A stretch of 64,000 bases of DNA from Asterias amurensis (GCF_032118995.1 NC_092652.1:21256044-21320043), one strand, 5' to 3'; counted from the stretch's first letter, positions 12,928-36,830 are shown. Program-made: numbers and translations. Notes: generated by a model not told the origin, from the sequence alone.

Positions 12928-13371
12928 CCCGCAGTAATGACTATGAAAGAATTTGTTGGAAAATAATTTAATTAAACACAGATGAACTACAAAATATCAG
13001 TTGATGACATAAATATTTTTATTTTAAAACTTATGTGAAATGCATTTTATGTACAGGTATACATAAACTAATGGGGATACTGTCTGTAGTCCTCATGTGC
13101 TAAACTTCTGGTACACATAAATATTTCTTTATTGTTATCTCACAATGTTAATCCCCCTAAAACCAGTTTGAGATATATATAACTCTATCATGTCTAATGT
13201 ACAAGTTTGGTTTGGGTATAAACAGACAAATTAACTAACCCAAACCTATAATGTTGTAATACTTGTTCGAGTCTACCATATCTCACAATGGCTTATTGTA
13301 TACATGTAATATGGAAATGTCCCATACGTCATTTGGGAAAACTACATTTTGTAGGGACTTTAAACACTCTA

Positions 13372-13604
13372 TGTGTGCGTTCGTTTAGCTTCCCTTGGTC
13401 ATCCCTGGTCAGCCTGGTGCGTTCGAATAGCTCACACCCAGGTCAGCCCCCAGTGCCCTGCTTGTGGAGTGGGTCACTTGGGTGCTGGCCTCGGGTAAAT
13501 GACGTCACTACGAGAGCGGTGAGTGGTCGGTCGTTTAGCTCTTGTCAGGGGCTCACCCCAGTGAGCACTGCGGGGTAGACCCACGGAAGCTAAACGAACA
13601 CACC
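13372..13604. mobile_element. Foldback element with GTTCGTTTAGCTTCC ends
   Basis: The left end GTGTGCGTTCGTTTAGCTTC and right end GAAGCTAAACGAACACAC are inverted copies. The interior is GC-rich with further inverted pieces (GGTGAGC and GCTCACC). It is a short non-coding DNA element between two convergent genes. Confidence 0.65.
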
Positions 13605-13634
13605 CATTGTACATGTGTACGGATGTCCAAAGAT

Positions 13635-13862
13635 TATAGAGTGCTGAATGTGCAAGATGAGGAACTCCTGCTGAAAAGGGAAATGTACACTGGACGCCAT
13701 TTCAGCAAGCAACTTTGTTGATGTAACAGTAGATCAGCGCAGCCAATGACCATTGCTGTCAGTGACAAAACATTTGCTTGCTGAAATGGCGCCAATGCGT
13801 ACTTCACAGTCAAGCAATAGATAGAGCTCCAGTTCCTTATCTTGTGCATCAACCACTCTATA
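13635..13862. mobile_element. Foldback element with TATAGAGTG ends
   Basis: Nested inverted pairs converge from TATAGAGTG and CACTCTATA at the edges, through AAGATGAGGAACTCC and its partner, to GCCATTTCAGCAAGCAA and its inverse. It is non-coding and probably a decayed MITE. Confidence 0.6.
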
Positions 13863-13966
13863 CCCTTTGCACACAACCACACTGTTTTTTAAAGTGTTGA
13901 AGAATATGACGCACATTTGGAGTTTTTTCTTGTAGAAAGATACTGAGTTTACAAACCATTCCACAC

Positions 13967-14305
13967 ATCGGTGTATGGGTAAAAACAAAAAAATTAGTAT
14001 TCTTTATCCCCGATGCAAATTTAACATCTCTTATATCGTTGCGGTACCCGCTGCCTAAACATAGGATTCGAACTGCCTCTAGCTACCGGGCAACCTCGGT
14101 AGTCTAGTTGGTAAGACACTGCTCTAGAATTGCAAGGGTCGTGGGTTCGAATCCCACCCGAGTAACATGCCTGTGATATTTTTTTCACAGGACTCGGGGA
14201 AAGTACCGAGTATACAGTGGTAACACACATCAGTGTATGGATAAAAAAAACAAAATTAGTAATCTTTATCCCCGATGCAAATTTAACATCTCTTATATCA
14301 TTACA
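13967..14305 (+). mobile_element. tRNA-derived SINE G: one full copy plus an upstream tail
   Basis: At 14088-14160 a tRNA-like head carries a B-box (GGGTTCGAATCCC). It is followed by a hairpin (TGTGATATTTTTTTCACAGG) and a tail ending in ATCCCCGATGCAAATTTAAC. The same tail stands alone at 13967-14041, so an older copy lies directly upstream. The anticodon stem is poorly paired, so this is a SINE and not a working tRNA. Confidence 0.65.
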
Positions 14306-14458
14306 TTACATAGCAATTTGCAATTCTTTTGTATGAATTGAATATTTTTAATTCTTAATATTTTTAGCATTAACAATTAATTAAATTGAAACGCTGTATG
14401 AGTTCCCCTCGCCAATTAAATTTATAAAAATAATGTCATTTACCAATAAAATTATAAA

Positions 14459-14464
14459 TTTATT
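14459..14464 (-). other. Candidate poly(A) signal of the Rieske-DUF455 gene
   Basis: AATAAA on the minus strand, 42 bases beyond the stop codon at 14506-14508. This supports that stop as the true end of the gene. Confidence 0.55.
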
Positions 14465-14505
14465 TTTCTTTGCGAGAATGTACTGCAGTGATGACTGATC
14501 TGGTT

Positions 14506-17500
14506 TCAACTTGTTACCCCTGTTGCAATGGAAGAGTCCTTATTATCTGCACTCCGATTGGCTGGTTGCATCAACGGGACATACCACTGTAAATAAAGTG
14601 TGAAGCTAGAGTCAACTTTAAGCAAACAAAAAGATATAGACAAATAGGGAGGTTACCACCATAAGGCTAGGTATAGATAGCTCAGTAAGAGAGCATGTAA
14701 CAGGGGCCCAACTTTAGAGAGGTGCTTAGGCACAGAAAGTAGCTTAGCAAACAAAATTATGCTTACAAGAATAAGGTTACCAGCCAAACTACCATACCAC
14801 ATGCGCAACCTTTGACTGGTATCCTGCTAACTTTTGCTTAGCACAGAATTTTTATGCAAAATCTGCTTAAACAGCTCTATGAACTTGAGCCTATGGTCGC
14901 AGGTTCATATCCTGCTAAAGTTGTTTTTTTCTTTGCTCGCCCAATATTGAACAAAATCCACTAAAAAATAAAGTTTGATTTTTTTCTTTTTTCTTTGACA
15001 AAATAATAATAGCTGCCTTACCTCCTTGCTCATTCCTGCAATAGTCCTCCCCTCTTCGTTGATGGGCGCTTTCAATAAACCCCTGTAGTGTATTTATATT
15101 AAAAAAAATGAGATAATGGCAGAACTCGGTTCCAAGTCTCAAAATAATTGTTCTTTTTTTTCCCGCATAATAAATCAAATTCAGTCAGAGCCAGTGTTTA
15201 CAGATTTTGATACTTGCATTTTTTAAGTGTACAAAAGCCCATTGTATATCCCTAATGCACATGAGTTTGGATCCCAGTCGTCAAACTTGTGTCATTGAGC
15301 AAGAAACGTCACTATAATAACTTTTTTTCACCCAGGGTGAATTGGTAATTGTGAGGGCAGATAGGGTTCATGGGACTGAATAGACCGATCCATCAAGCTC
15401 CGCCCCATTGCGTATTGACCAATCACAACGCAACGAAGGTCCGACAAATAAGGTCCGACATGCATGGGGGTATCTTGGCGCGCGGCAGAGTTGTGCAGAA
15501 AGGCATCGGAGAGCTCACACGTGCGTTGTGGGCGGAGCCTACTGGATCAGTCTATTAGCTTGGTTTGCTACAATGTACATACGTGGCAGCACAGGCTGTA
15601 TACTGCCCAGGTAGCTGAGATGGTTTAAGAAATGAAATAAATGGCCCACTTATTAAAACCAAGATCAAAACGTTCAAGCAAAATGACCGTCACTGTGTGA
15701 CAGATTTAAGCAGTATTCTTTAAGGAAGCCACAATAATTAATAATTTTGTTTAAAATAATATACAAGATTAATACAGCACAATGTCTTGTACCTGAAATG
15801 TTTTCTGACGAGCTTGTGGAACTCTGAGATGCATTCCAGAGGTGGGATGGCACGGCGGCAAACATAGGTAAACCACTTCAAACCTGCGGCTACTTGGGTG
15901 ATCTCATCTGTGTAGATCACCTCCAAGATGGAGACGGATGCAGCGTCTTGCTGCTTGGCAAAACGCTGTTGAGTCTTTGGGTGGACATCAAGCCCTCTGA
16001 GGAGAAATCAAAGTATTAAAAAAAGAAATTCATATATAAGTCACACCCATATGTTAACATTAAAAATATGTGATCCCCTGGCTGCTGCTTCCTAGATTGT
16101 TTCGTAAATTAGGTGTGATAATAATAATTTATAAAATGTACCCAGTCAGTTTCCCTTGTGGTTGACTATTTGATATCTGATATAAAAAGTCGCATCCCCT
16201 TAAGGTGATCCCCTGTTTGCCGCTTCCCAGGTTGTATCGTTACCTGGGTGTGATCCCTGGCTACACGGCAGTTTGCGGTTGAATGGCTTCTAAAAGGCAC
16301 CCCCTGAACAAAGATATTGATTAAATAGGGAGACCGTCAACATAGGGCTAGATAGCTCAGTTGGTAGAGCGCCGGCATGTTAAACCGGAGGTCGTTGGTT
16401 CAAATCCCGCTCTAGTAAATTTTTCTTTGTTCAACCCAAAATCAATAATAATAAGAGTTAGTTTTTATATAGCGCTTTTCACACCCTGAGGGCGTCCCAA
16501 AGCGCTTCACATTACTACCCCCTGGTCTCTGGGCCTTAAATCATCCCTTAAACCACCTCAGTTCCCTGGGGAGTATACAGCCTTGTGCAACAAATGCGCT
16601 ACTCAGCAAAATCAATCACAAGAACCATCTCTCCCCTCACAGGTACCCATTTACCCCTGGGTGGAGAGAAGCTTATGGTTAAGTGTCTTGATCTAAAGGA
16701 CACAAGTGTCATGACCGGGATTCAAACCCACACTCTGCTGATCAAATAAAAGAGCTTGAATCCGGCGCTCTTAACCGCTCAGCCACGACACCCCACTGAT
16801 CCCATCCGTAACAATAAAAGTCAAGTGTCTTGCTTAATGTTTTACCTTGCCTCATGTACCATGTGGACTACTGCCAGTCTGGCTAAAAGGTTATCTTTCG
16901 TCTCCGTTGCAGACTGCCACAGACCTGTAAAGAAATTTATGAATCAATGGCGATTTCTCGTCGCGCAATTCTCTTGGGGGGGGGAAGTACCAAGTAGGCC
17001 TTTACAGTGATTCACACCACCGCATTACAGCATGGAGGAAGAACCCCATTGGTAAAATCAATAGTGCTTTACAAACACAAAGCAACAAGAAATTCTCTCA
17101 AATTCTCGAGATACATGTAGAAAAATTGTAACCATCAACAAAGAAGACCGCCCAAAGATTTAATGACAGAAAGTGCTGTTATCAGATTTGACTTACCATT
17201 GTGAACAGGAAGTGCTCCAAAATGGCTGCCCAACTCATGCAGTCTGTCATTCAAGATCTTGAAATGCTGAACAAAAAAAAACAAAATATGTGACGCCAGC
17301 ATGGATCAAATTTTCAGATTTGGGGTGATTATTTTTTCGTTGATTTTATGGTTTCAAACGATAAAGAAGGGACTTCTAAAGACTTTTTGTCAGTGTTGAC
17401 TGGGTACATTTGCAAAAGTCTGATATTTCTTGAGATTTTTGTTTGAACTCGAGTCTCTGGGTAGTTGACTTCCATCTCCCAAAGCGGTCCCAGCAAATCT

Positions 17501-20500
17501 AGCGATAATGTCCCACGACAAGTCGACTGCCCACTGCTCTATATTGGCCAGAGAGTGCAGTGATGCTATACGGTTTCCCTGCATGAAGAAATTCCATGAA
17601 ACAATTTGTCACACTTTTGAATGAGTACACCAAGTTTTCGGTAAAAATTAAAAGCTGCCGTAGCCTTCCAACCAATATTTATATTAATTTTATGAGCGAT
17701 TACCAAATGTATACTCTCCCTTCAATCAACTTCTCTCCCCCCCGCCCCAAAAAAACTCCCAAAAAACAAAGATGACTTTCCCTTTGAGCCAGCACCTTTG
17801 AACGTCTTTTTTTACAAAATTTGGTCAAAACAGCATTTTGCTCTTTTTTCTTCCTCCTACTTTTTCTCACTGATCACGAAGACGACCTCACTGTGAAAGT
17901 AATAGTTTTTTAATTAATTTTGGGATAAACAAAATTTGTTTTACTAGAGTAAGACTCGAACCATTGACCTGGATTAACGTGCTGGCGCTCCACCAACTGA
18001 GCTATATAGCCATATGTTGGCAGTCTCCCTATTTTGTCAATACATCTTTGTGCGGGGGTGCCAGTCAGAAGCCATACAGCTGTAAACTGCTGTGTAGCCA
18101 GGGGTCACTCCCAAATTACGATATAACCTGGGAAGCGGCAACCAGGGGATCACTTTAAGGGGATGAAACTTGTTGTTTATTATTTGAAATACCAGAGTGC
18201 CTCCTTTGCCCCTCTTGATTTTCCCTGGAGCTACCACACTGAGTGTTTCCTCCCTCTTGGGCTCGTCTGGTGGACTGCATCTCCCAATCTCTCTAAGATC
18301 TCCCCTTCTCCATCTCTCCTGCACCTCATGGGTTAGTCTGACCTTCAAATTGAAAATATTTTGAAAAAAAAAGCATTTGTCTAATTCTGGTTATAAAGGT
18401 TGGTGGATCTGGAAAATCGGTCGTTTTGAGGAGCTGGTTTGGGGGGACCAGCCGTCCATTTCACCAAACTCTTCCTAACTTTGGATCTTAGGACTTGGGA
18501 CAAGTTCAGCTCTGTATCCATAGACATTTGGGCACATCCTAAGTTAGGATGAGTTACAAGTTAGGATGAGTTACTCGTCCTAACTCGAGATAGGATTATT
18601 CCTAGTGTTTCGGGAAATCGGCTGCAAGTGTATTACAATATAATACAATACACAATCCAACCCTCCCCGCCCCCCAACATACACATACACAGCTCTGTGT
18701 TGCGCTCAATGTGTGGAAATTCCTTTGTTCTAAATAAAAGTCATTTTCTTCAACACTGTACATAACACTGTGTGGGCATGTGTAAGTCCACATAGTGTTT
18801 CAAGTCCTAACATTATGTGGACCTCTTTTGTTCCTAGGTCCAAACTTTGTATGTAGCGTTACATTCCTTTGTTCTGTACAGTTAAGGAAAATCCTATTCT
18901 TCAACACTAATTACTCAAAATAATTATTAGCACAAAACCTTACTTAGTAACGTGTAATGGGGAGAGGTTGGTAGTATAAAACAATGTGAGAAACCGCTCC
19001 CTCTAAAGTGGAGTAGCTTTCGAGAAAGAAGTAATTTTCCACAAATTTGATTTTGAGACCTCAGATTTAAAATTTGAGGTCTCAAAATCAAGCATCTGCA
19101 AGAACACAACTTCATATGACGAGGGTGTTTTTTTGTTTGTTATTATCTTGCAACTTCCGACGACCGATTGAGCTCAAATTTTCACAGGTTTGTTATTTTA
19201 TGCATATGTTGGGATACACCAAGTGAGAAGTCTGGTCTTTGACAATTACCAATAGTGTCCAGTGTCTTTAAGTCCCTTCATGATGTAGACTTCTTTTGTT
19301 CTAAAGTTCAACACTTCCTATGTAGCATTAAAACATCATTGCGTTCCTCAAACCTTTTCAGCTGGATCTGCTGTTCGTAGTACCCTGACTGCCCAATGAC
19401 AGAGCGTGTCTTCATTTTCCTCATCTGATGCAGGACCTGACTGAATTGCATCCGCCCCTTTAGCTGTAAAAACAAGTGGATATTGTTGCTTAGGATGATT
19501 GTTTCTTGCTTTATTTGAAATAAAAAGTTTCAGTTGATTCCTCTGCTACCATGTTCCCCTGATTGAATCAAAAACTTTACAGCACTTTTTTGTGTTACTC
19601 ATTATAAGGGAAGGTACACGTTTGGTAATTACTCAAAACAAGTATTAACTTAAAAACTGACTTGTTAACGAGCATTGGAGAGCTGTTGATTGTGTGAAAC
19701 GACGCCCTCTGAAGTAACATAGTTTTTGAGAAAGGTAATTTCTCACTAAAATAATAAAAGACTTCTAGCTAGAAGTCTTTTATTCTTATCTGAAAGCACA
19801 CAAACTCATCAAACAAGGGTGTTTTTTCTTTCATCATTTTCTCACAACTTTGATGACCAATTGAGCCCAAATTTCCACAGGCTTGTTATTTTATGCTTAA
19901 GTTGGGATATACCAAGTGAGAAGACTGGTCTTTGACAATTACCAAACGTGTACCCTCCCTTTAAAGCCATTATACACTTTCGGTAAACAGTATTGTCCAA
20001 GTCCCACACTTCGTGTATCACAACTTATATATAAAAAAACAATCCTGTGGAAATTTAGGCTCAATCGGACATCGGAGTCGGGAGAAAATAACGGGAAAAC
20101 CCACTCCTGTTTTCGCGCGTTTCGCCGTGTCATGACATGTGTTTATAACAAATCCGTAATTCTCGTTAACGAAAATTTATATTGTTTTACCGTTTTCTCA
20201 AAAAGCAAAGCATTTCATGGACTAATATTTCAAGAGAAGTCTTTCACCATTACCTTCTGTAAACCCTGTAAATTATGTGTAAATCTGTGAACTTTTTTTT
20301 TTTGTTCTGTACCGAAAGGGTCCAATGGCTTTAAAGCTGGTTTTTGAAAACTGATTGTATAAAGCACCACTGTCTGCCTGGCAGAACTAAAAGGCTGTGT
20401 CAGCATTGGCTGCGGCTGCAGATTGATCGCCAGATGAACATGTGTTGAAGCATAGGAGGTCCATAGCAGCACCCTTAGTAACAGCTGCAGCATAGTCTCA

Positions 20501-22907
20501 GACAAAGCCGCAGCCACAACCATAGCAACAGCTGCCAATTTCAACTTAGCCTTGGATCAAAACCCCGATGCTATTCCACAATATCTTAAACCATTACCAG
20601 ATGTCGACTGACTCTGACTGCCAAGTTCTGAATCGGAGTCTCTTGTAAGAGACAGCTCTGTCTCTTTGTCTATGTACAGATGGTCATCGACTACCCTGAC
20701 TTCAAATGTTTGTTGCTGAAAAGTAACAGAAAATGAAACAATGTAAAAGTTTTAATCATTAACTACATGCATGTTTTGAATCTTTATTGGGCATTTGTGC
20801 CCTCTATCATTGAACAAACATTTTTGTCCCCAGGCAAACTTTCAAACTGAGGATGAAATACATCAACTTATTCCCCAGGGAAAACAGTGCACCTTTAAGA
20901 GTAGCTTTTGCCTTCTCTGCCGGGGTTGGAGGAAGTTTTAAGAATTACCTTGAGCCCGGATGTAGAGTCTCCATTATCTAACCTGAAGTCATATTCATGC
21001 CAGGGACAGACCAGACACTCGTGTCCATCTATATCCTCAATGTCGCCGAGATCCAGTGGGCCTCCTGCAAAGTGGATCAAAAATGAACAATTGATTTAAA
21101 GGCATATTTGGTAAATACTAAAAACATATATTGGCATGAAAAAATTACTTGCTGATGAGCAGTGGAGAGCTGTTGATAGTATAAAATATTGTGAGAAACG
21201 GCTCCCTCTGAAGTATCAAAGTTTTTGAGAAAGAGATAATTTCAGGGCTGAAACTTTTCTCAGGCATCTGAAAGCACACAAATATGTGTAACAAGGGTGT
21301 TTTTTCCTTTCACTATTTTCTTGCAACTTCGATGACCAATTAATATTTTTTCAATGGTGTTTTGAGTGTTCAGTAGACATTGAGGATTAAGTTCGTGCCC
21401 TCAGAATTTGTGTCATGATTTTTGAAAGTGGTAAAAATGGGGCAAATCTGGTGACTAGCTGTCGAAATTATACGTGTTGGACCAGATTGTCATTTGCCGA
21501 TCAAAAGAATCTCGTAACCCTCCGGCCTGGCGGCCGTCGGGAGGAGGATTACGTTATCGCAACTAAAATGTTCACAGGTTTCTTATTAGATCACCTGTTC
21601 TTTTCAGAACCAACACTACTCAAACGAGATGTACACAATGTGTTAATCTCGTTTGAGTAGTGTCGGTACATTGTACTTCCTCAAACCTCACCTAATGATT
21701 GGAAAATTGAAAAGTTGTTATCAAAATAGAAAGAAGATAATATCGGAGAAAGAAAACTAAAGTTTTGAGGATAATAGACTTCCATCCACTTTATCGATAG
21801 CAGTCAAAGATGCCATAGGCTACCTTCATGAGGGCAGTCCGCACCAAGAGCATAAAATGTGTCAACACGATGAACTATGACAACATCCTCATCACCTCCT
21901 ACAGAATACAACCTGAAAAATATGCAAATTGGTGAAATAATAGTGTGAGGCTTTGCACAATAGTTATACATTGTTATAGTTGGCTAGACCTAGCTAGACT
22001 AAGTAACTGGGGCGCTGCGAACCGCAGATGTAAATTTTTGTTAAAGGAGTACAGCATCCCAGTTGTCTGGGTTTATTCGAGGTTCAGTAACTGAGGGGAT
22101 GGGTAGGCCACCTTGTTGAGCTGTTAGACCCAGTAACTGTTCTACTTTTTGAAAAACATCTGTGGCTGCAAGATGTTAAAAAAATGTTTAAAAGGAGTTA
22201 GCGCCCAAGTTAATTAAATGGTTACATACTCATACTGCCACTGCCAATCACATCCTTCCAGGCTCCACCCACCCCTTAAGGCTTCATCCCACCACTTAGC
22301 TCCTGATTGTTCACATGACATTGATGACATAGTCACATATGCCTCGATAGAATAGTAATTGTTAAAATATATTATATTATATTTTTATATACAGATATAG
22401 GTCCAGCCCCACTTGTGTGGCCAAGGCTAGCTGAGCTTAGCCCAGGTTGAGCTAGCTTTGGCCTAGTCTTGAAGTCAAGACGGTAATTGTTAAGCGCGGT
22501 GTGTAGTTACAGCGCGGCGTAGCTGCGGGGACGATACACACACCCTCGATCCCAGTATGTGTGTGTGAGTCAGTCGCAATTGTTAGAGCTGCCTCGCGCT
22601 ACCTACGACTGTTGCATGTGTAACATCGCACTGTGACTGTTGCATGAAAGGCAGACAAATAGGCAGCGCCTAACGACTTGTCATCAAGTCTAGCTTTGGC
22701 CACACAAGTGGGGCTAAATATTAATTATTTATAGGCCCAGAAAAGGAATATTTAATTTAAAGTTCCCAAAGCAAAATAAAACTCTTTTTCAAACCTGGTG
22801 CACGTCTTTGTCTTAAAATGTCCAGTGGGACCTAGGTTCTTCCATCTGCTGTTATTAATAACTTCCTTCAAAGCTGTCACAAGATCCACCTCAAATCCAG
22901 TGTCCAT
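14506..22907 (-). CDS. Rieske [2Fe-2S] - DUF455 (ferritin-like) fusion protein
   Basis: Twelve minus-strand exons: 22795-22907, 21824-21912, 20949-21064, 20598-20715, 19354-19463, 18193-18342, 17453-17578 (3' border unsure), 17197-17266, 16846-16924, 15793-15996, 15022-15082 and 14506-14586, about 440-455 aa. Residues 1 to about 120 form a Rieske fold with both cluster motifs intact: C64-P-H66 and C87-P-W-H90. A polar linker follows. From about residue 165 the DUF455 (HI_0077-like) pattern appears: HWAVRVLRTADPAEK, HSLANIEQWAVDLSWDIIARF, HFKILNDRLHELGS, LARLAVVHMVHEARGLDV, EVIYTDEITQVAAGLKWF, then LLKAPINEEGRTIAGMSKEWY. In such helical bundles, glutamates and ExxH motifs hold a di-iron centre, and a Rieske domain would pass electrons. 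The second ExxH is not visible, because no exon supplies the residues before HF, and the last is ExxQ. No signal peptide is seen. The reaction is unknown. Confidence 0.85.
14640..14945 (+). mobile_element. SINE E copy split by a family D element
   Basis: The left piece carries AGATAGCTCAGTAAGAGAGC. The right piece carries GGTCGCAGGTTCATATCCTG and then TTTTTTTCTTTGCTCGCCCA. Between them, at 14703-14886, sits a GGGCCC-ended family D foldback element. The insertion fell in the anticodon arm of the tRNA-like head, so D is younger than this E copy. Confidence 0.65.
15379..15556. mobile_element. GC-rich foldback element with AATAGACNGATCC ends
   Basis: The left end AATAGACCGATCCATCAAGC and right end GGATCAGTCTATT are inverted, with the inner pair GCTCCGCCC and GGGCGGAGC. 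It lies in an intron of the Rieske-DUF455 gene and is non-coding. Confidence 0.65.
16190..16440 (+). mobile_element. tRNA-derived SINE E, forward copy
   Basis: A 5' block (GATCCCCTGTTTGCCGCTTCCC) leads into TAGGGAGACCGTCAACATAGG and a tRNA-like unit with both internal promoter boxes (TAGCTCAGTTGGTAGAGC and GGTTCAAATCCCGC). An inverted copy lies at 17938-18166. Unpaired positions in the acceptor, anticodon and T stems argue against a working tRNA. Confidence 0.65.
16445..16795 (-). mobile_element. tRNA-Leu-like SINE F, near full length
   Basis: On the minus strand it begins GTCGTGGCTGAGCGGTTAAG with GGTTTGAATCCCGGTCATG downstream. It continues through a conserved body ending AGCGCTATATAAAAACTAAC and a short ATT-repeat tail. 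Partial relatives lie at 25660-25740 and 62842-62915. It sits in an intron of the Rieske-DUF455 gene. Confidence 0.75.
17938..18166 (-). mobile_element. tRNA-derived SINE E, reverse copy
   Basis: On the minus strand: GTGATCCCCTGGTTGCCGCT, then AATAGGGAGACTGCCAACAT, TAGCTCAGTTGGTGGAGCGC and ATGGTTCGAGTCTTACTCTA. It is the same family as 16190-16440, in the next intron, with opposite orientation. Confidence 0.65.
18907..19271 (+). mobile_element. Family B foldback MITE, left-truncated copy
   Basis: It enters at TAATTACTCAAAATAATTAT without the usual left end and runs to CCAATAGTGTCCAGTGTCTTTAA. The central hairpin pairs GAGACCTCAGATTT with AAATTTGAGGTCTC. It lies in an intron of the Rieske-DUF455 gene. 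Confidence 0.8.
19604..19964 (+). mobile_element. Family B' foldback MITE
   Basis: The ends are AGGGAAGGTACACGTTTGG and, inverted, CCAAACGTGTACCCTCCCT with terminal TTAA. The core hairpin pairs AAAAGACTTCTAGC with GCTAGAAGTCTTTT. The interior resembles family B, but the ends differ. It abuts a family A copy. Confidence 0.75.
19961..20334 (-). mobile_element. Family A foldback MITE, copy 3 (inverted)
   Basis: It starts at the same TTAA that closes the B' element and ends GGGTCCAATGGCTTTAA. Its interior is the reverse complement of the copy at 4768-5143. Confidence 0.8.
21097..21343 (+). mobile_element. Family B' related fragment
   Basis: TTTAAAGGCATATTTGGTAA begins a copy that keeps AAACGGCTCCCTCTGAAGTA and CATCTGAAAGCACACAAA but loses the right end after GATGACCAATTAATATTTT. 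Confidence 0.6.
21516..21661 (+). repeat. Shared TAACCCTCC block plus a local hairpin
   Basis: TAACCCTCCGGCCTGGCGGCC followed by TTACGTTATCGCAACTA recurs in shortened form at 41889-41938 in the COA3 intron. Just downstream, ACTACTCAAACGAGAT and ATCTCGTTTGAGTAGT (21616-21661) form a 16-bp perfect stem with a 14-base loop. Confidence 0.55.
22396..22711. mobile_element. Nested pair of TIR elements
   Basis: The outer ends are AGCCCCACTTGTGTGGCCAA and, inverted, TTGGCCACACAAGTGGGGCT. Inside, CTAGTCTTGAAGTCAAGACG and TAACGACTTGTCATCAAGTCTAG form a second inverted pair. The inner pair resembles the ends of the element at 3987-4209. It lies in intron 1 of the Rieske-DUF455 gene. Confidence 0.6.
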
Positions 22908-23407
22908 GTTGAAAATCAATCGTCAACAAACCGCACATGGCCAAATTTACAGCTGTTTACATAGGGCGCCACCAACGTCAACAATGGAATAATTCACCGC
23001 TGTTTATATAGGGCGCCATCAACGTCAACAACGGGAAATGAATTTACCGCGCTTTGCCATTACTTTGATTGAGCTTACTGTTCAATAATACTTTAAAAAC
23101 ACACTTCAAAATTTGTGTTGCTTGCAAATTATTAATTATATTACTATCATAAATAGAATTTTTTTTTTTTAATTGTTTCTAAGTTTTTTTTAAATCAGTT
23201 GTACTTATTAATGATCAGCAAACTGAGTTTACAAACATTTTTACAGAGGGTAAGCGGTTTAAATACCCACTTGTGATAAACATCACATGGCCATGTGGCG
23301 CGAAAGTCAGTGCACCAGTTGTCGAGGTCACCGTTTCTAACTGTGCGAAACAAAAACGGCAAGAAAAATTTTGATTTTGTGATCAGAATTCGACAGAATT
23401 TGCCGAA
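22908..23407. promoter_or_regulatory. Divergent promoter region of Rieske-DUF455 and MCM6
   Basis: The two start codons face away from each other across 500 bases with no intervening gene. The half nearer the Rieske gene holds two direct copies of a 30-odd-base block (22952-22987 and 22999-23035, both containing TAGGGCGCC and CAACGTCAACAA). The half nearer MCM6 holds a consensus E2F site. No clear TATA box is seen for either gene. Confidence 0.55.
23297..23305 (-). promoter_or_regulatory. E2F-type site upstream of MCM6
   Basis: GGCGCGAAA, whose complement TTTCGCGCC fits the E2F consensus TTTSSCGC, lies about 105 bases ahead of the MCM6 ATG. MCM genes are classic E2F targets at the G1/S transition, so the position and match make this a plausible cell-cycle control site. 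Confidence 0.55.

Positions 23408-36830
<13,423 letters not shown>

Noticed and set aside
14088-14163. tRNA gene in SINE G
   Set aside because: The B-box is perfect, but the anticodon stem does not pair, and the unit is followed by a repeated SINE tail.
16345-16420. tRNA gene (anticodon GTT-like loop)
   Set aside because: The boxes and D-arm are good, but the acceptor, anticodon and T stems each contain mismatches, and the same unit recurs with the same long flanks at 14640 and 17938. It is the head of SINE E.
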